Assembly: GCA_947442475.1 (NCBI GenBank)
Contig: CANEVP010000013.1
Span: 1 to 39,328 of the forward strand
From: Rickettsiales bacterium
Lineage (GTDB): Bacteria > Pseudomonadota > Alphaproteobacteria > Rickettsiales > UBA1997
Direction: 5' to 3'
DNA: 39,328 nt
Shown: piece by piece, positions 1 through 8,181 of the stretch
How the letters are laid out: each line of letters starts with the position of its first letter
Numbering within the stretch: position 1 is the first letter of the stretch
Program-made: the position numbers and the translations under genes
Notes under the pieces: model-generated
What the model saw: the letters and a program-made list of their open reading frames with translations, nothing else
The model's database searches: none
Told to the model about the DNA's origin: nothing

Positions 1-448
1 TATCACGCAAATCAATTGCGCGTGACAAATCCACCGAAAAATTCCCCGAAGAATTCTGCGCCACATCCAAGATGTCATGGATCAATTCATTCATGTCGGA
101 AGCGGCCTGTTTGATTTCAGCAACGCAGCTTAAAGCATCTTTTTGCGACAAAGGTTTAGAAATTTCATCACTCAAAACATCAGCAAAACCAAGTATTGCG
201 TTAAGTGGCGTTTTTAGTTCATGGACGATTGCAGAGAGGAATTCAGAGTTGGAGAAATGGTCAACCTGTTTTTCCGTCTCCACAAAACGAGTCATCGAAA
301 TGGATGGGCATGTCTTAGCCAAAACACTAGTCTCAATCAATGACAGAAGACCAGAGTTATTTCGCGTTGAGATTGCTTTCATGTGCCGAAATGAGTCATT
401 GAGAAAAAGACTTAGAAGAAGACAGCAAGGAAGTTGATCGAGCAACAT
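1..448 (-). CDS. Sensor histidine kinase, N-terminal part (cut by window edge)
   Basis: Reading the minus strand from an ATG at 448 gives an open frame that runs off the window at position 1 (about 149 codons). It contains a HisKA dimerisation/phosphoacceptor motif, SAIVHELKTPLNA, with the predicted phospho-accepting His at about residue 76 (codon 223-221), followed by a helical DHp region ending near ELIHDILDV. About 75 residues precede the H-box, with one hydrophobic stretch near residues 6-20 that could be a membrane segment, so the sensor part is very short. The ATP-binding domain would lie outside the window. It is divergent from the LysR gene, with 47 bp between the starts. A 121-codon plus-strand frame covers the same DNA but is only its antisense. 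The start is uncertain because no clear ribosome binding site is visible; later in-frame ATGs exist. Confidence 0.8.
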   Translation of the reverse strand, partial: MLLDQLPCCLLLSLFLNDSFRHMKAISTRNNSGLLSLIETSVLAKTCPSISMTRFVETEKQVDHFSNSEFLSAIVHELKTPLNAILGFADVLSDEISKPLSQKDALSCVAEIKQAASDMNELIHDILDVAQNSSGNFSVDLSRAIDLRD

Positions 449-495
449 TAAGCAAATTAATTATCTCAATAACTCAATTGAAATAGCCAATAATC

Positions 496-1419
496 ATGGA
501 AAAGAAAATCAGTCAAAACTTCTTATATAAAAAGAATCTTCTTCAACAAATTCGAGGATTTTACTACGCAGTTCGATTTAGCAGCATTTCAGAAGCAGCA
601 CGGGCAATGAACTTGACCCAATCAACAGTTACTTTACAGATCCAATCTCTGGAGCGCGATTTAGATTTAAAACTTTTTAAGCGCGACTCCAAACCATTAT
701 CTTTAACAAAAGAAGGAGAGGATTTTTATGCGATTGCCTGTCCTCTGATGCATGATTTTGAGTCAGTTGTTGAAAAATTTTTGAACAAGAAGAAACAAGA
801 AAAACAAAAAACAATTGATATCGCTACCCATCACATTGCCATATCGTACCTGATGCCGCGTATTATTTCAAACTTTAAGAAATCTCATCCAGAAGCAAAA
901 ATTATAATAAGAAACATTGCAGCAAGTGAAGCGATTAGGCGACTAAAAGAAAATCAAATTGATTTGGCATTTTATCCAAACATGACCAATGAGGCCGAAA
1001 TTAAACAGGTCGAGATGATTTCTTACGACCCAATTTTAATCGTGAATAAAAATCATCCACTCGCCAAGAAAAAAATTAAGAACTTGAGCGATCTCAAAAA
1101 TTTTGATTTGATTCGAATTGATCCATCATTAATCACATTACCATTATTTGAAGAGGCTGTTAGAACCTACGACCTCAAAGGCAGCGTTGAATTTGAAAAT
1201 GGTACTTGGGAAATGTTAAAACGGCTCGTTAAGGAAAATAATTTTGCAGCGATTGTTTCGACCATTTGTGTGGAAAAAAATGACTCAGATTTAGTGCAAA
1301 AAAATCTAATTAAATTTTTTCCAAGCATGACTTATAGCATCGCTACCAGAAGCGGGGAAATTTCAAACCCATTAATTCAATACTTTATCAAAGCTGTTCA
1401 AAAGGTCCTAACACTATGA
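496..1419 (+). CDS. LysR-family transcriptional regulator
   Basis: A 307-residue protein with the standard LysR layout. The N-terminal winged helix-turn-helix spans about residues 20-80 (SISEAARAMNLTQSTVTLQI, then LERDLDLKLFKR). An effector-binding periplasmic-binding-like fold spans about 107-300, including the recurring segments LKENQIDLAFYP and ISYDPILIVNKNHPLA. Length is normal for the family. The stop overlaps the next start (ATGA at 1416-1419), so it is probably translationally coupled to the downstream formyltransferase gene. That arrangement is less usual than the classic divergent LysR-target layout. The effector and target genes cannot be read from the sequence; the adjacent formyltransferase and the divergent kinase are the natural candidates. 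Confidence 0.92.
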   Translation: MEKKISQNFLYKKNLLQQIRGFYYAVRFSSISEAARAMNLTQSTVTLQIQSLERDLDLKLFKRDSKPLSLTKEGEDFYAIACPLMHDFESVVEKFLNKKKQEKQKTIDIATHHIAISYLMPRIISNFKKSHPEAKIIIRNIAASEAIRRLKENQIDLAFYPNMTNEAEIKQVEMISYDPILIVNKNHPLAKKKIKNLSDLKNFDLIRIDPSLITLPLFEEAVRTYDLKGSVEFENGTWEMLKRLVKENNFAAIVSTICVEKNDSDLVQKNLIKFFPSMTYSIATRSGEISNPLIQYFIKAVQKVLTL

Positions 1420-2126
1420 ACCTACTCCTATTTCTAAACTCCGATATCCACTCCGCAACTGCCCTAAAGCTGCTTGCGCCGCATTTAAAAAATCACAAAA
1501 TCGGCATTGTTCTCTCTCAAAAAGTTGGCAATACTGACAGCTTGGCGCAAGAATTAATTCAGATGAAAAAGCTAGAACAACTTGGTGCTGCAGAAATTTT
1601 TGTGGATTTGGCATTGCGGCTTAATGCAAAAATTACTGGTTTTTCTAGCGTAAATTCTGCTGAAGCTTTGGCTGAATTTAAAGAATTTGCACCCGATTTA
1701 ATGATCTCAATTCGCTTCGGCCAAATCTTCAAACCCTCACTAATTGCCACTTCACGACTTGGAGTTTTAAATTTACATTCGGGAATTTTGCCAAATTACC
1801 GCGGCGTTATGGTCAGTTTTTGGGCGGTTTTAAATGGTGAGAAAAATCTGGGCACGACATTGCATTTTGTGCGCGATGCGGGGATCGATACTGGTGACAT
1901 TATTGGATTTTCTCACAGCGAAATTGATTGGAATTTGTCGCTGGTACAAAACATCAACAACCTTTACCAAGGTGGATGTAAGTTGATTCTGCAGACTTTA
2001 GAAAAAATTTATGTGGGAGAAGAAATTAACACTGTAAATCAAAAAACTTTAGGTGCTGGGCAATATTTTTCTTATCCTCAAAAAGACGAAGTTGAAAAGT
2101 TTTTGAAATTGATGCGGTTGGTTTAA
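1416..2126 (+). CDS. Formyltransferase-family protein, single-domain
   Basis: A 236-residue protein with the formyl_transferase N domain shared by Fmt, GART and sugar N-formyltransferases. The hallmark block LNLHSGILPNYRG supplies the conserved Asn119 and His121, and FVRDAGIDTGDII supplies the conserved Asp near 154. These are the N-H-D catalytic set of the family, which transfers a formyl group from a 10-formyl-tetrahydrofolate-type donor. It is much shorter than methionyl-tRNA formyltransferase (about 310 aa) and has no recognisable C-terminal Fmt domain, so it is probably not the housekeeping Fmt. An acceptor such as an amino sugar or a metabolite is possible but not shown. It overlaps the LysR gene by 4 nt. 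Confidence 0.8.
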   Translation: MNLLLFLNSDIHSATALKLLAPHLKNHKIGIVLSQKVGNTDSLAQELIQMKKLEQLGAAEIFVDLALRLNAKITGFSSVNSAEALAEFKEFAPDLMISIRFGQIFKPSLIATSRLGVLNLHSGILPNYRGVMVSFWAVLNGEKNLGTTLHFVRDAGIDTGDIIGFSHSEIDWNLSLVQNINNLYQGGCKLILQTLEKIYVGEEINTVNQKTLGAGQYFSYPQKDEVEKFLKLMRLV

Positions 2127-2163
2127 GGTTGGTTTTTTTAAATTTCTGAATCGAATATACGAG

Positions 2164-2259
2164 GTGGACCCCGTCATGAAGAGGGATGAAAAACTCTAGT
2201 TTTGGTTTAAACTTACCTCTAACTAAAGTGTCGCGTCCGTCTTCATGACGGGGTTCAAC
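2164..2259. repeat. Palindromic repeat, ccccgtcatgaag family (intergenic copy)
   Basis: Two arms of about 20 nt, 2163-2182 and 2240-2259, are inverted copies of each other (18 of 20 match) around the core accccgtcatgaaga, separated by an AT-rich centre. The element lies between the formyltransferase gene and metW. A related element of similar size (92 bp) sits inside comEC at 29244-29335. It could form a hairpin in RNA from either strand, but no run of T follows it, so a simple intrinsic terminator is unlikely. Confidence 0.75.
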
Positions 2260-2300
2260 TAAAAGACTCTAAAACCTTTTAATAACAGATAGCCAACACC

Positions 2301-3044
2301 ATGACATCCATCGGACAAAACATTGTGAAGCACCAGATCCGTTTTGATTTGGAAATTATTGCCGAGCTGATCAAGCCAAATTCGAAAGTTTTAGATATTG
2401 GTTGTGGCGATGGCGAGCTTCTTGAGTTCCTAAAAAAAACCAAAAATGTTGATGCGCGCGGATTAGAAATTTCGCAGGCGCAAGTTAGTCAGGCTTTGAT
2501 GCGTGGCATTTCGGCAATTCAGGGAGACGCCGAAAATGATCTCACTTTTTATCCAGATCGTAGTTTTGATTTTGCTATTTTAAGCCAAACTATTCAGGCT
2601 ACTCACTGGCCCAAAGAAATTCTCGAAGAAATGTTGCGCATTGCGGAATTTGCAGTGATTTCTTTGCCTAATTTTGCGCATTTTAAAAACCGTTTGCACT
2701 TACTCTGCAAAGGATCAATGCCGGTTAACAAAAACATTCCTTTTGAATGGTTTGAAACTCCCAATATTCACTTTTGTTCGATCAAAGATTTTGAAAAACT
2801 TTGTGGACAGCTTGGCTTTAGCGTTAAGAAAAAAATCTTTTTAACCGCGAAACATAAGCTTCTCGGAGTTCTTGGTCACAATTGTTTAGCGAATTTTTTT
2901 GCTGAATATGGTATTTTTTTGATTACAAAAAATGAACTTGCTGCAACCAATCAGGAAGAATTTGTTTTTAAAAAAACTGCACCATTCGGCTTTAAAGCAG
3001 CTTCCAGCGCCACTTGCTTATCAACAAATTTGAATCACAAATGA
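2301..3044 (+). CDS. metW: Methionine biosynthesis protein MetW (SAM-dependent methyltransferase fold)
   Basis: A 247-residue class I methyltransferase-fold protein with the SAM-binding motif I VLDIGCGDGELLEFL at residues 30-44 and the MetW-type segments DFAILSQTIQAT and AVISLPNFAHFKNRL. MetW normally accompanies metX and supports the acyl-homoserine branch of methionine synthesis; no metX lies in this window. The protein is longer than typical MetW (about 200 aa), with a roughly 40-residue C-terminal extension of no recognised domain. The stop overlaps the rlpA start by 4 nt (ATGA at 3041-3044), so the two genes are co-translated. The sulfhydrylase metZ follows 2.5 kb downstream on the same strand. 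Confidence 0.88.
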   Translation: MTSIGQNIVKHQIRFDLEIIAELIKPNSKVLDIGCGDGELLEFLKKTKNVDARGLEISQAQVSQALMRGISAIQGDAENDLTFYPDRSFDFAILSQTIQATHWPKEILEEMLRIAEFAVISLPNFAHFKNRLHLLCKGSMPVNKNIPFEWFETPNIHFCSIKDFEKLCGQLGFSVKKKIFLTAKHKLLGVLGHNCLANFFAEYGIFLITKNELAATNQEEFVFKKTAPFGFKAASSATCLSTNLNHK

Positions 3045-3733
3045 AAAAGTTTTGGTTAGCAATTTTGGCCCTGACGCTGATTTCCGCCTGCTCGAGCCCC
3101 CACAAAAAAACCACCAAACGCAGTTATTCCAAAAAGAAAGAAAGCTCTGATAAACGCATCAAAAGCAAATATTCCGCTTATGTTAAGCCTTCAGAGTCAA
3201 TGCAAGCCGGACTTCCCAAAAACACCAATTACGTTTTTAAAAAATCAGATGCAAAAGTTGAAAGTAGCGATGATCTAGAATTAGTTGATGCCGACACCGC
3301 AAATTTTGTCGGCGATGACGGCAAATATAGCGGCATTTTCAAAGTCGGAAATCCTTACGAAATTTTTGGTGTTAATTACATTCCGCAAAATTACGAAGAT
3401 TACGAAGAGATCGGCACCGCCTCTTGGTATGGCGACGATTTTCATGGCAAGGCCACCGCCAATGGCGAAACTTACAACATGGGCAGCATGACTGCGGCGC
3501 ATCCAACTTTGCCACTGCCCTCGCTGGTTCGCGTGACTAATTTGCGCAATAATAAAACTGTGATTGTGCGGGTAAATGATCGCGGTCCCTTCGCCAAAAA
3601 CCGCGTGATTGATGTTTCTGAAAAAGCGGCAACTTTGCTCGAGTTTAAGGAAAACGGCACCACCGAAGTTAAGGTTGAATTGCTGCGCAACGACACCGAT
3701 CGCATGTTAGAAAAACTCAAAATCAAAAACTAA
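3041..3733 (+). CDS. rlpA: RlpA-like septal ring lytic transglycosylase lipoprotein
   Basis: A 230-residue protein starting at the ATG that overlaps the metW stop; an upstream in-frame TTG would bury the signal peptide. The N-terminus is a lipoprotein signal with lipobox ISAC (Cys17), followed by a Lys/Ser-rich linker. A double-psi beta-barrel RlpA domain spans about residues 125-203 (GTASWYGDDFHGKATANGE, then VRVNDRGPF and VIDVSEKAA). The His at about 135 and Asp at about 180 match the catalytic pair known in RlpA enzymes that cleave peptidoglycan strands lacking stem peptides. No C-terminal SPOR domain is present, so septal targeting by SPOR is not supported. Confidence 0.9.
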   Translation: MKKFWLAILALTLISACSSPHKKTTKRSYSKKKESSDKRIKSKYSAYVKPSESMQAGLPKNTNYVFKKSDAKVESSDDLELVDADTANFVGDDGKYSGIFKVGNPYEIFGVNYIPQNYEDYEEIGTASWYGDDFHGKATANGETYNMGSMTAAHPTLPLPSLVRVTNLRNNKTVIVRVNDRGPFAKNRVIDVSEKAATLLEFKENGTTEVKVELLRNDTDRMLEKLKIKN

Positions 3734-3738
3734 TTTTT

Positions 3739-5493
3739 ATGTTCATTGCTTTTTGCGCTGCCCTAGCTCTTGCGATTTTGGTCTCTTTAGTAATGCCTTG
3801 GATACAGATGGCGCGGATTAGCAATTTAGAAAGTGAACTTGCGAAAATTAAGCGTTTATTAACAGCCTAACAAGCTCCGATTAAGCCACGCGAACTCAAT
3901 GTTTCGGCGGGCGTTTGCCAGTTTGGATCGGTGGCGCAGCTCTAGCGCTTCCCGGACTTTTTTGGTTAAATATTCAATTGATGCCGGAATTCTCACCATG
4001 ACTTGTGTCACTGCCATTGCAGTTTTTATGTCGCTTAGATTTGGCGCGGCAATTGCAATTTTTGGTTTGGTTGGCGGTTTTTTAACTCCGGCTCTGATCT
4101 CATCAAACGAGCCAAGCGCGACGCTGCTTTTAGAGCTGATTACCAAACAAAGTAATTACGGTATTTTGGAATTGTCGCTTTTTGGAGTTTTAGCAATTGG
4201 CAGTATTTTCTTAGCTTACTTCAAACAAAAAATTTACGGATTGGCGCCACTTATTACATGTGCCGCAAGCGCTTTGATATTGTTTTCTTGCCCTAGTTTA
4301 AACCTCGCAACTATTCTTGCTTTTGCAATTTTATTTACTGCTTCTGGCTATCTTTTGCTGTGGAAATCAGCCAATCCAAAACTTTGGGCCATCTTGGTTG
4401 GCGTCGCCTCTGTTGGTTATTAAGTGATTTGCTATTTGAAAATTTACCAACCAATAAACCAAGCAGCTTGGAGTATTGCCGCTTTAATTTTGGCATTTGT
4501 AGCAGCACAAATAACTAAAAAAATAAACGCTAAATTTCCAAGCGAAGAAGCTTCAAAACAACAGCTTTTAACTATATTTACCGCTACTTCTTGCGCCTTT
4601 TTGACAATGTCTTTTTTAATTGTTTTGCCGAAAGAATTTTGTCCAATTTTCTTCGCCGCCCAAATTTTAGCTCTAAGTTGGATTAACAAAGGCTTTGATT
4701 TGAAAGTGCTGCGCAAAATCGCTAATGTTTGCTTGGTGATTTTTGGAATTTTGGTTGCTGTGCAAATTCTCAATTCATCAGACAAGTCTTTAGTTTATTT
4801 TGCCGCACCAGCGCTAATGCTGTTTATTGCTAGCCGTCTATTTATTAGAAAAGGCGACGATCGCTTAGTGCAATATCTCGAAATCTTCACAGTAACTCTG
4901 GCAGTTGCCTCTGCTTACTTGACGCTACGCAATAATTTCGCAATCAACTTCACTAGTAGGGGAATTTTCACCGACATTCTTTGTATTTACGCCGTAATCT
5001 GCTTGTGGTTTGGTAAAAAATTTGATCGTCACGTTTTTTACTAAGCAGCAAAGTGTTATTTTATGCTGCAATATTGCGGGTTTGCGCTTTTGATTTTTTG
5101 TCGCTCAATCCAATTTGGTCAGATCAGGCAGTCGACAATTTGCCATTAATTAATGCTTTAATTTTGCCTTATTTATTGCCCGCCATAGCTTTAATTTTTA
5201 CCAATCGCTTGCAACCTTTGCCTTACAGCAAACCCTTTATTTTGGTTTCAATTTTTGCCTTTATTTCACTCAATGTGCGCCAATTATTTCACAGTCCTTA
5301 TTTAGATTTTGGCACCACCAGCAATGCTGAAACTTAAAGTTATTCTGCTGCTTGGTTGATCTTTGGCATCGCGGCATTATTTATTGGCACGGCGCAAAAA
5401 AATAAATCAATTCGACTTGCGGCTTTAGGGTTAGGAATTGTGCTAATTGGCCTAAGCTGGTTTTACACTCGTTTTCTTTCTGAAGAAAAATAA
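3739..5493 (+). pseudogene. Degraded DUF2339 multi-pass membrane protein
   Basis: Several short frames together spell one DUF2339-type protein. ATG 3739 opens a 43-codon frame typical of the family N-terminus (hydrophobic helix, then ISNLESELAKIKRLL), ending at TAA 3868-3870. A second frame near 3920-3965 reads WIGGAALALPGLF, and a third continues LVKYSIDAGIL and later GLVGGFLTPALIS. An in-frame TAA at 4421-4423 interrupts the third frame, it ends at 5042-5044, and a further frame (from about 5053) is broken by TAA 5335-5337 before finishing SAAWLIFGIALFIG and GIVLIGLSWFYTRFL at 5493. At least two frameshifts and three internal stops are visible, and parts seem deleted, for example around SIDAGILTM. 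The family function is unknown (inner-membrane, many helices). A few sequencing errors could not explain this many lesions. Confidence 0.85.
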
Positions 5494-5511
5494 TTTAAAT
5501 ATCTCTCCAAA

Positions 5512-6711
5512 ATGAACTACAAAAACAAAACCACCGATTTCAAAAAATTGCATCCAGACACCCAAATGGTTCGCGGTGGCACTTTTCGCTCTAATTTTGG
5601 CGAAACCTCGGAAGCAATTTTTTTAAATTCTGGTTTTTGTTACAACTCGGCCGAAGTTGCCGAAAGCCGCTTTAACGGCGTTGATCCTGGCTACGTTTAT
5701 TCGCGCTACGTTAATCCAAGTTTGAAAATGCTTGAAGAAAAAATGGCCTTGCTTGAAGGGGCAGAAGCGGCGTGCGTTATGGGTTCAGGCATGGCAGCGG
5801 TTTTTGCTAGCATCATGTGTCAAATCAAAGCGGGCGATCATTTTATTGCTTCACGCGTTTTGTTTGGATCGTGCTTTTATATCGCGACAAAAATTTTACC
5901 TAACTACGGAATTGATGTGACGCTAGTTGACGGAGTTAACGAAGAAGAGTGGCGCAAGGCTTTTAAAAAAAATACCAAAGTAGTTTTTATTGAAACACCC
6001 GCCAATCCAACTTTAGAAGTTATCGACATTCGTTTTGTTTCCGATCTCTGCAAAAAGCACGGCGCGCATTTGATTGTGGATAATATTTTTGTTTCACCTT
6101 TTGCGCAAAAGCCTCTTGAGCTGGGCGCTGATTCTGTGGTTTATTCAACTACCAAACATCTTGACGGACAAGGTCGCACTTTGGGCGGATGCGTTGTTGG
6201 CAATCAGCATTTTATTAAAGAAGTTTTATTGCCGTTTCATCGCCACACCGGTCCGGCGCTTAGTCCATTTAATGCTTGGATTGTTTTGAAAGCGCTAGAA
6301 ACTTTTTCGCTGCGCATGGAACGCCACTGTGCTAGCACGCAAAAAATTGCCGAGTTTTTAGAAACTCACCCAAAAGTAAAAAAAGTTTTGTACCCAACGC
6401 TAAAATCGCACGCCCAATTTGAGATCGCACAAAAGCAGATGAAAAATGGTGGCACGGTGATTGCACTGGAAATTAAAGGCGGCAAAGCTGAAGCTTTCGC
6501 TTTCATGAATCGCTTACAAATCATTGACATTTCAAATAATTTTGGCGATTCCAAATCTTTAATTACGCATCCAGCAGCAACAACTCACTCAAGCATCGCG
6601 CGCGAAGATCAGGAAAAAATCGGCATTACTCAATCAATGTGCCGACTTTCGATTGGTTTAGAGCATGTGGATGATTTGATTGCGGATCTAAACCAAGCTT
6701 TAAAAATTTAA
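5512..6711 (+). CDS. metZ: O-succinylhomoserine (or O-acetylhomoserine) sulfhydrylase
   Basis: A 399-residue PLP enzyme of the Cys/Met metabolism (gamma-family) class. The cofactor lysine is K215 in YSTTKHLDGQGRTLGG, a version of the motif typical of MetZ. Other family landmarks are YSRYVNPSLKMLEEKMALLE, ETPANPTLEV with DNIFVSPFAQKPL, and the C-terminal SLGVE-like block SIGLEHVDDLIADLNQAL. It would condense an acylated homoserine with sulfide to give homocysteine directly. Together with metW upstream it points to methionine synthesis by direct sulfhydrylation. Whether the acyl group is succinyl or acetyl cannot be decided here. The gene starts 18 nt after the pseudogene ends. Confidence 0.9.
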   Translation: MNYKNKTTDFKKLHPDTQMVRGGTFRSNFGETSEAIFLNSGFCYNSAEVAESRFNGVDPGYVYSRYVNPSLKMLEEKMALLEGAEAACVMGSGMAAVFASIMCQIKAGDHFIASRVLFGSCFYIATKILPNYGIDVTLVDGVNEEEWRKAFKKNTKVVFIETPANPTLEVIDIRFVSDLCKKHGAHLIVDNIFVSPFAQKPLELGADSVVYSTTKHLDGQGRTLGGCVVGNQHFIKEVLLPFHRHTGPALSPFNAWIVLKALETFSLRMERHCASTQKIAEFLETHPKVKKVLYPTLKSHAQFEIAQKQMKNGGTVIALEIKGGKAEAFAFMNRLQIIDISNNFGDSKSLITHPAATTHSSIAREDQEKIGITQSMCRLSIGLEHVDDLIADLNQALKI

Positions 6712-6722
6712 GAGGATAAATC

Positions 6723-7214
6723 ATGCCTAGCTTCGACATCGTTTCAAAAATCGACATTCAAGAAATCGACAATGTGGTGAACTCAACATTGCGCGAGCTT
6801 ACTAACCGTTACGATTTTAAAGGATCGCCTTTCACGGTTGAGCTCAAAATCAAAGATAATTTGATTAATCTAGCAGCAGATAGCGAATATAAATTGGGGC
6901 AAATTTGCGATTCTTTGAAAGTGTTTTGCGTGAGACGTAACATTGATCCGCGTGCCTTGGATATTCAAAAAGAAGAAAAAGCTGGGGGAAGCACCTTCAG
7001 ACAAGAAATCAAATTGAAAAACGGCATTGAGCAAGAAGTTGCAAAAAAAATCGTCAAACAATTCAAAGATTCAAAAATGAAAGTTCAGGCTTCAATCAAG
7101 GGGGATGAAGTGCGCGTTGATGGAAAAAAACGTGATGATTTGCAGGAAGCAATGGCGTTGCTTCGCGGCACTACTTACGACACTCCATTACAATTTATTA
7201 ATTTTCGCGACTAG
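6723..7214 (+). CDS. yajQ: YajQ-family nucleotide-binding protein (UPF0234)
   Basis: A 163-residue protein matching YajQ end to end: start MPSFDIVSKIDIQEIDNVVN, the block RELTNRYDFKGS, and the C-terminal VRVDGKKRDDLQEAMALL with DTPLQFINFRD. The fold is two ferredoxin-like domains, and members in Xanthomonas and Pseudomonas bind cyclic di-GMP. The precise role here is unknown. A good ribosome binding site (aagaggat) precedes the ATG. It lies 11 nt after metZ and 6 nt before the next gene, so all three are probably co-transcribed. Confidence 0.95.
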   Translation: MPSFDIVSKIDIQEIDNVVNSTLRELTNRYDFKGSPFTVELKIKDNLINLAADSEYKLGQICDSLKVFCVRRNIDPRALDIQKEEKAGGSTFRQEIKLKNGIEQEVAKKIVKQFKDSKMKVQASIKGDEVRVDGKKRDDLQEAMALLRGTTYDTPLQFINFRD

Positions 7215-7220
7215 GAATTT

Positions 7221-7895
7221 ATGGCAAACTGGCTATCAAGAACAATGGACTCTGCGATTAATTTCGTTAATAAAGTGGCAGAAGCTATTAGCGAAAATCC
7301 GGCTTTTAAAACTACGAAATTTTTTACCCGACTTCTTTTTGGAATTCCTCTTGGAGCAGTTAGACTTCTTGCGGTTGATCTACCAATTCAGCTCTGTGTT
7401 ACCGCAGCAAGAATAGCTCACACCACGTCTTTTACGACATTATGGAAAAATATTAGTAATAAGAAAGTTGATCCGTTTTATGAAGATCTTAGTGAAAAAG
7501 CCCGCGCCATGACTCGCAACTTCGTCAAAGGCTTTATGTTTGGACCTTACCTTGATATGGCTAATAAAGCGAAAGATTTGATGGAAGATTATCAGTCAAA
7601 AAATTTTGGCACCGCCAAAAAAACATCAGGCGCTCTTAACGCAAAAGATAACCAAGCAACTACAAGCCCAGAAAAAGCGAAAGAATTTATTGATCAAAAG
7701 ATTCGACTAGCATCTACTGCTATGGTCGATGGAAAAAACCCAAGCCCCTTTTTTGTTCCTAAATCAGCCCAAGGACTTGCCAGCGGAGGTTTTGATAATA
7801 TTATGTCAGGTGGATCAAGAAGCGGAGCAACTAAACAAAAACCTTCATTTTCCAAAACAATGATCAACTCAATAATTCCCAGCAGAACTCACTAA
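7221..7895 (+). CDS. Uncharacterised membrane-associated protein
   Basis: A 224-residue protein of no family I recognise. Residues about 30-68 are hydrophobic to amphipathic (FFTRLLFGIPLGAVRLLAVD, then LPIQLCVTAARIA) and could form one or two membrane-associated helices. The remainder is polar, with a Ser/Thr/Gly/Lys-rich C-terminus that looks disordered. A ribosome binding site (aggaattt) lies just before the ATG, and the gene follows yajQ by 6 nt. Its last 4 nt overlap the end of the convergent thiS. Normal codon use, RBS and operon position support it being real. It could be lineage-specific. Confidence 0.75.
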   Translation: MANWLSRTMDSAINFVNKVAEAISENPAFKTTKFFTRLLFGIPLGAVRLLAVDLPIQLCVTAARIAHTTSFTTLWKNISNKKVDPFYEDLSEKARAMTRNFVKGFMFGPYLDMANKAKDLMEDYQSKNFGTAKKTSGALNAKDNQATTSPEKAKEFIDQKIRLASTAMVDGKNPSPFFVPKSAQGLASGGFDNIMSGGSRSGATKQKPSFSKTMINSIIPSRTH

Positions 7896-8101
7896 CCACC
7901 ACCAATAAAATGCACAATCTCCACCCGACTTCCCTCATCCAGCATCACTTCTAAAAACTGATCGCAATTCACAATTTCTAAATCTTTTTCCACGGCAATT
8001 TTTTTCACATCAAGCTCCAGCTCCAAAATCAATTGCGCCACACTCATTTTGCTTTGCAAAATTTTTTCTTCGCCATTGAGGATGATTTTTATTTTTGACA
8101 T
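7892..8101 (-). CDS. thiS: Sulfur carrier protein ThiS-like
   Basis: A 69-residue beta-grasp protein ending in GGG, as expected for a ubiquitin-like sulfur carrier whose C-terminal glycine is adenylated and thiocarboxylated. KIILNGEEK at the N-terminus, SVAQLILELELDVKKIAVEKD in the middle and SRVEIVHFIGGG at the end fit ThiS better than MoaD. In thiamine synthesis ThiS donates sulfur to the thiazole ring with ThiG and ThiF. None of these partners is in the window, so the gene stands alone on the minus strand between two plus-strand operons. Its 3' end overlaps the upstream operon by 4 nt. Confidence 0.82.
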   Translation of the reverse strand: MSKIKIILNGEEKILQSKMSVAQLILELELDVKKIAVEKDLEIVNCDQFLEVMLDEGSRVEIVHFIGGG

Positions 8102-8181
8102 GCTGATTAAAAATTAAGATTTTAAGCTCGGTGCCTGCATTTTTATAAAAACAATTTTTAATTCGTAATTCTTAAATTCCC

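Noticed and set aside
72-437. Plus-strand open frame of 121 codons at the left edge
   Set aside because: It is the antisense of the histidine kinase; the minus strand shows an H-box and a normal protein, while the plus-strand protein has no recognisable feature.
4424-5044. Separate membrane protein gene
   Set aside because: Same frame as the preceding segment, divided only by a TAA, and its sequence continues the DUF2339 pattern; part of the pseudogene.
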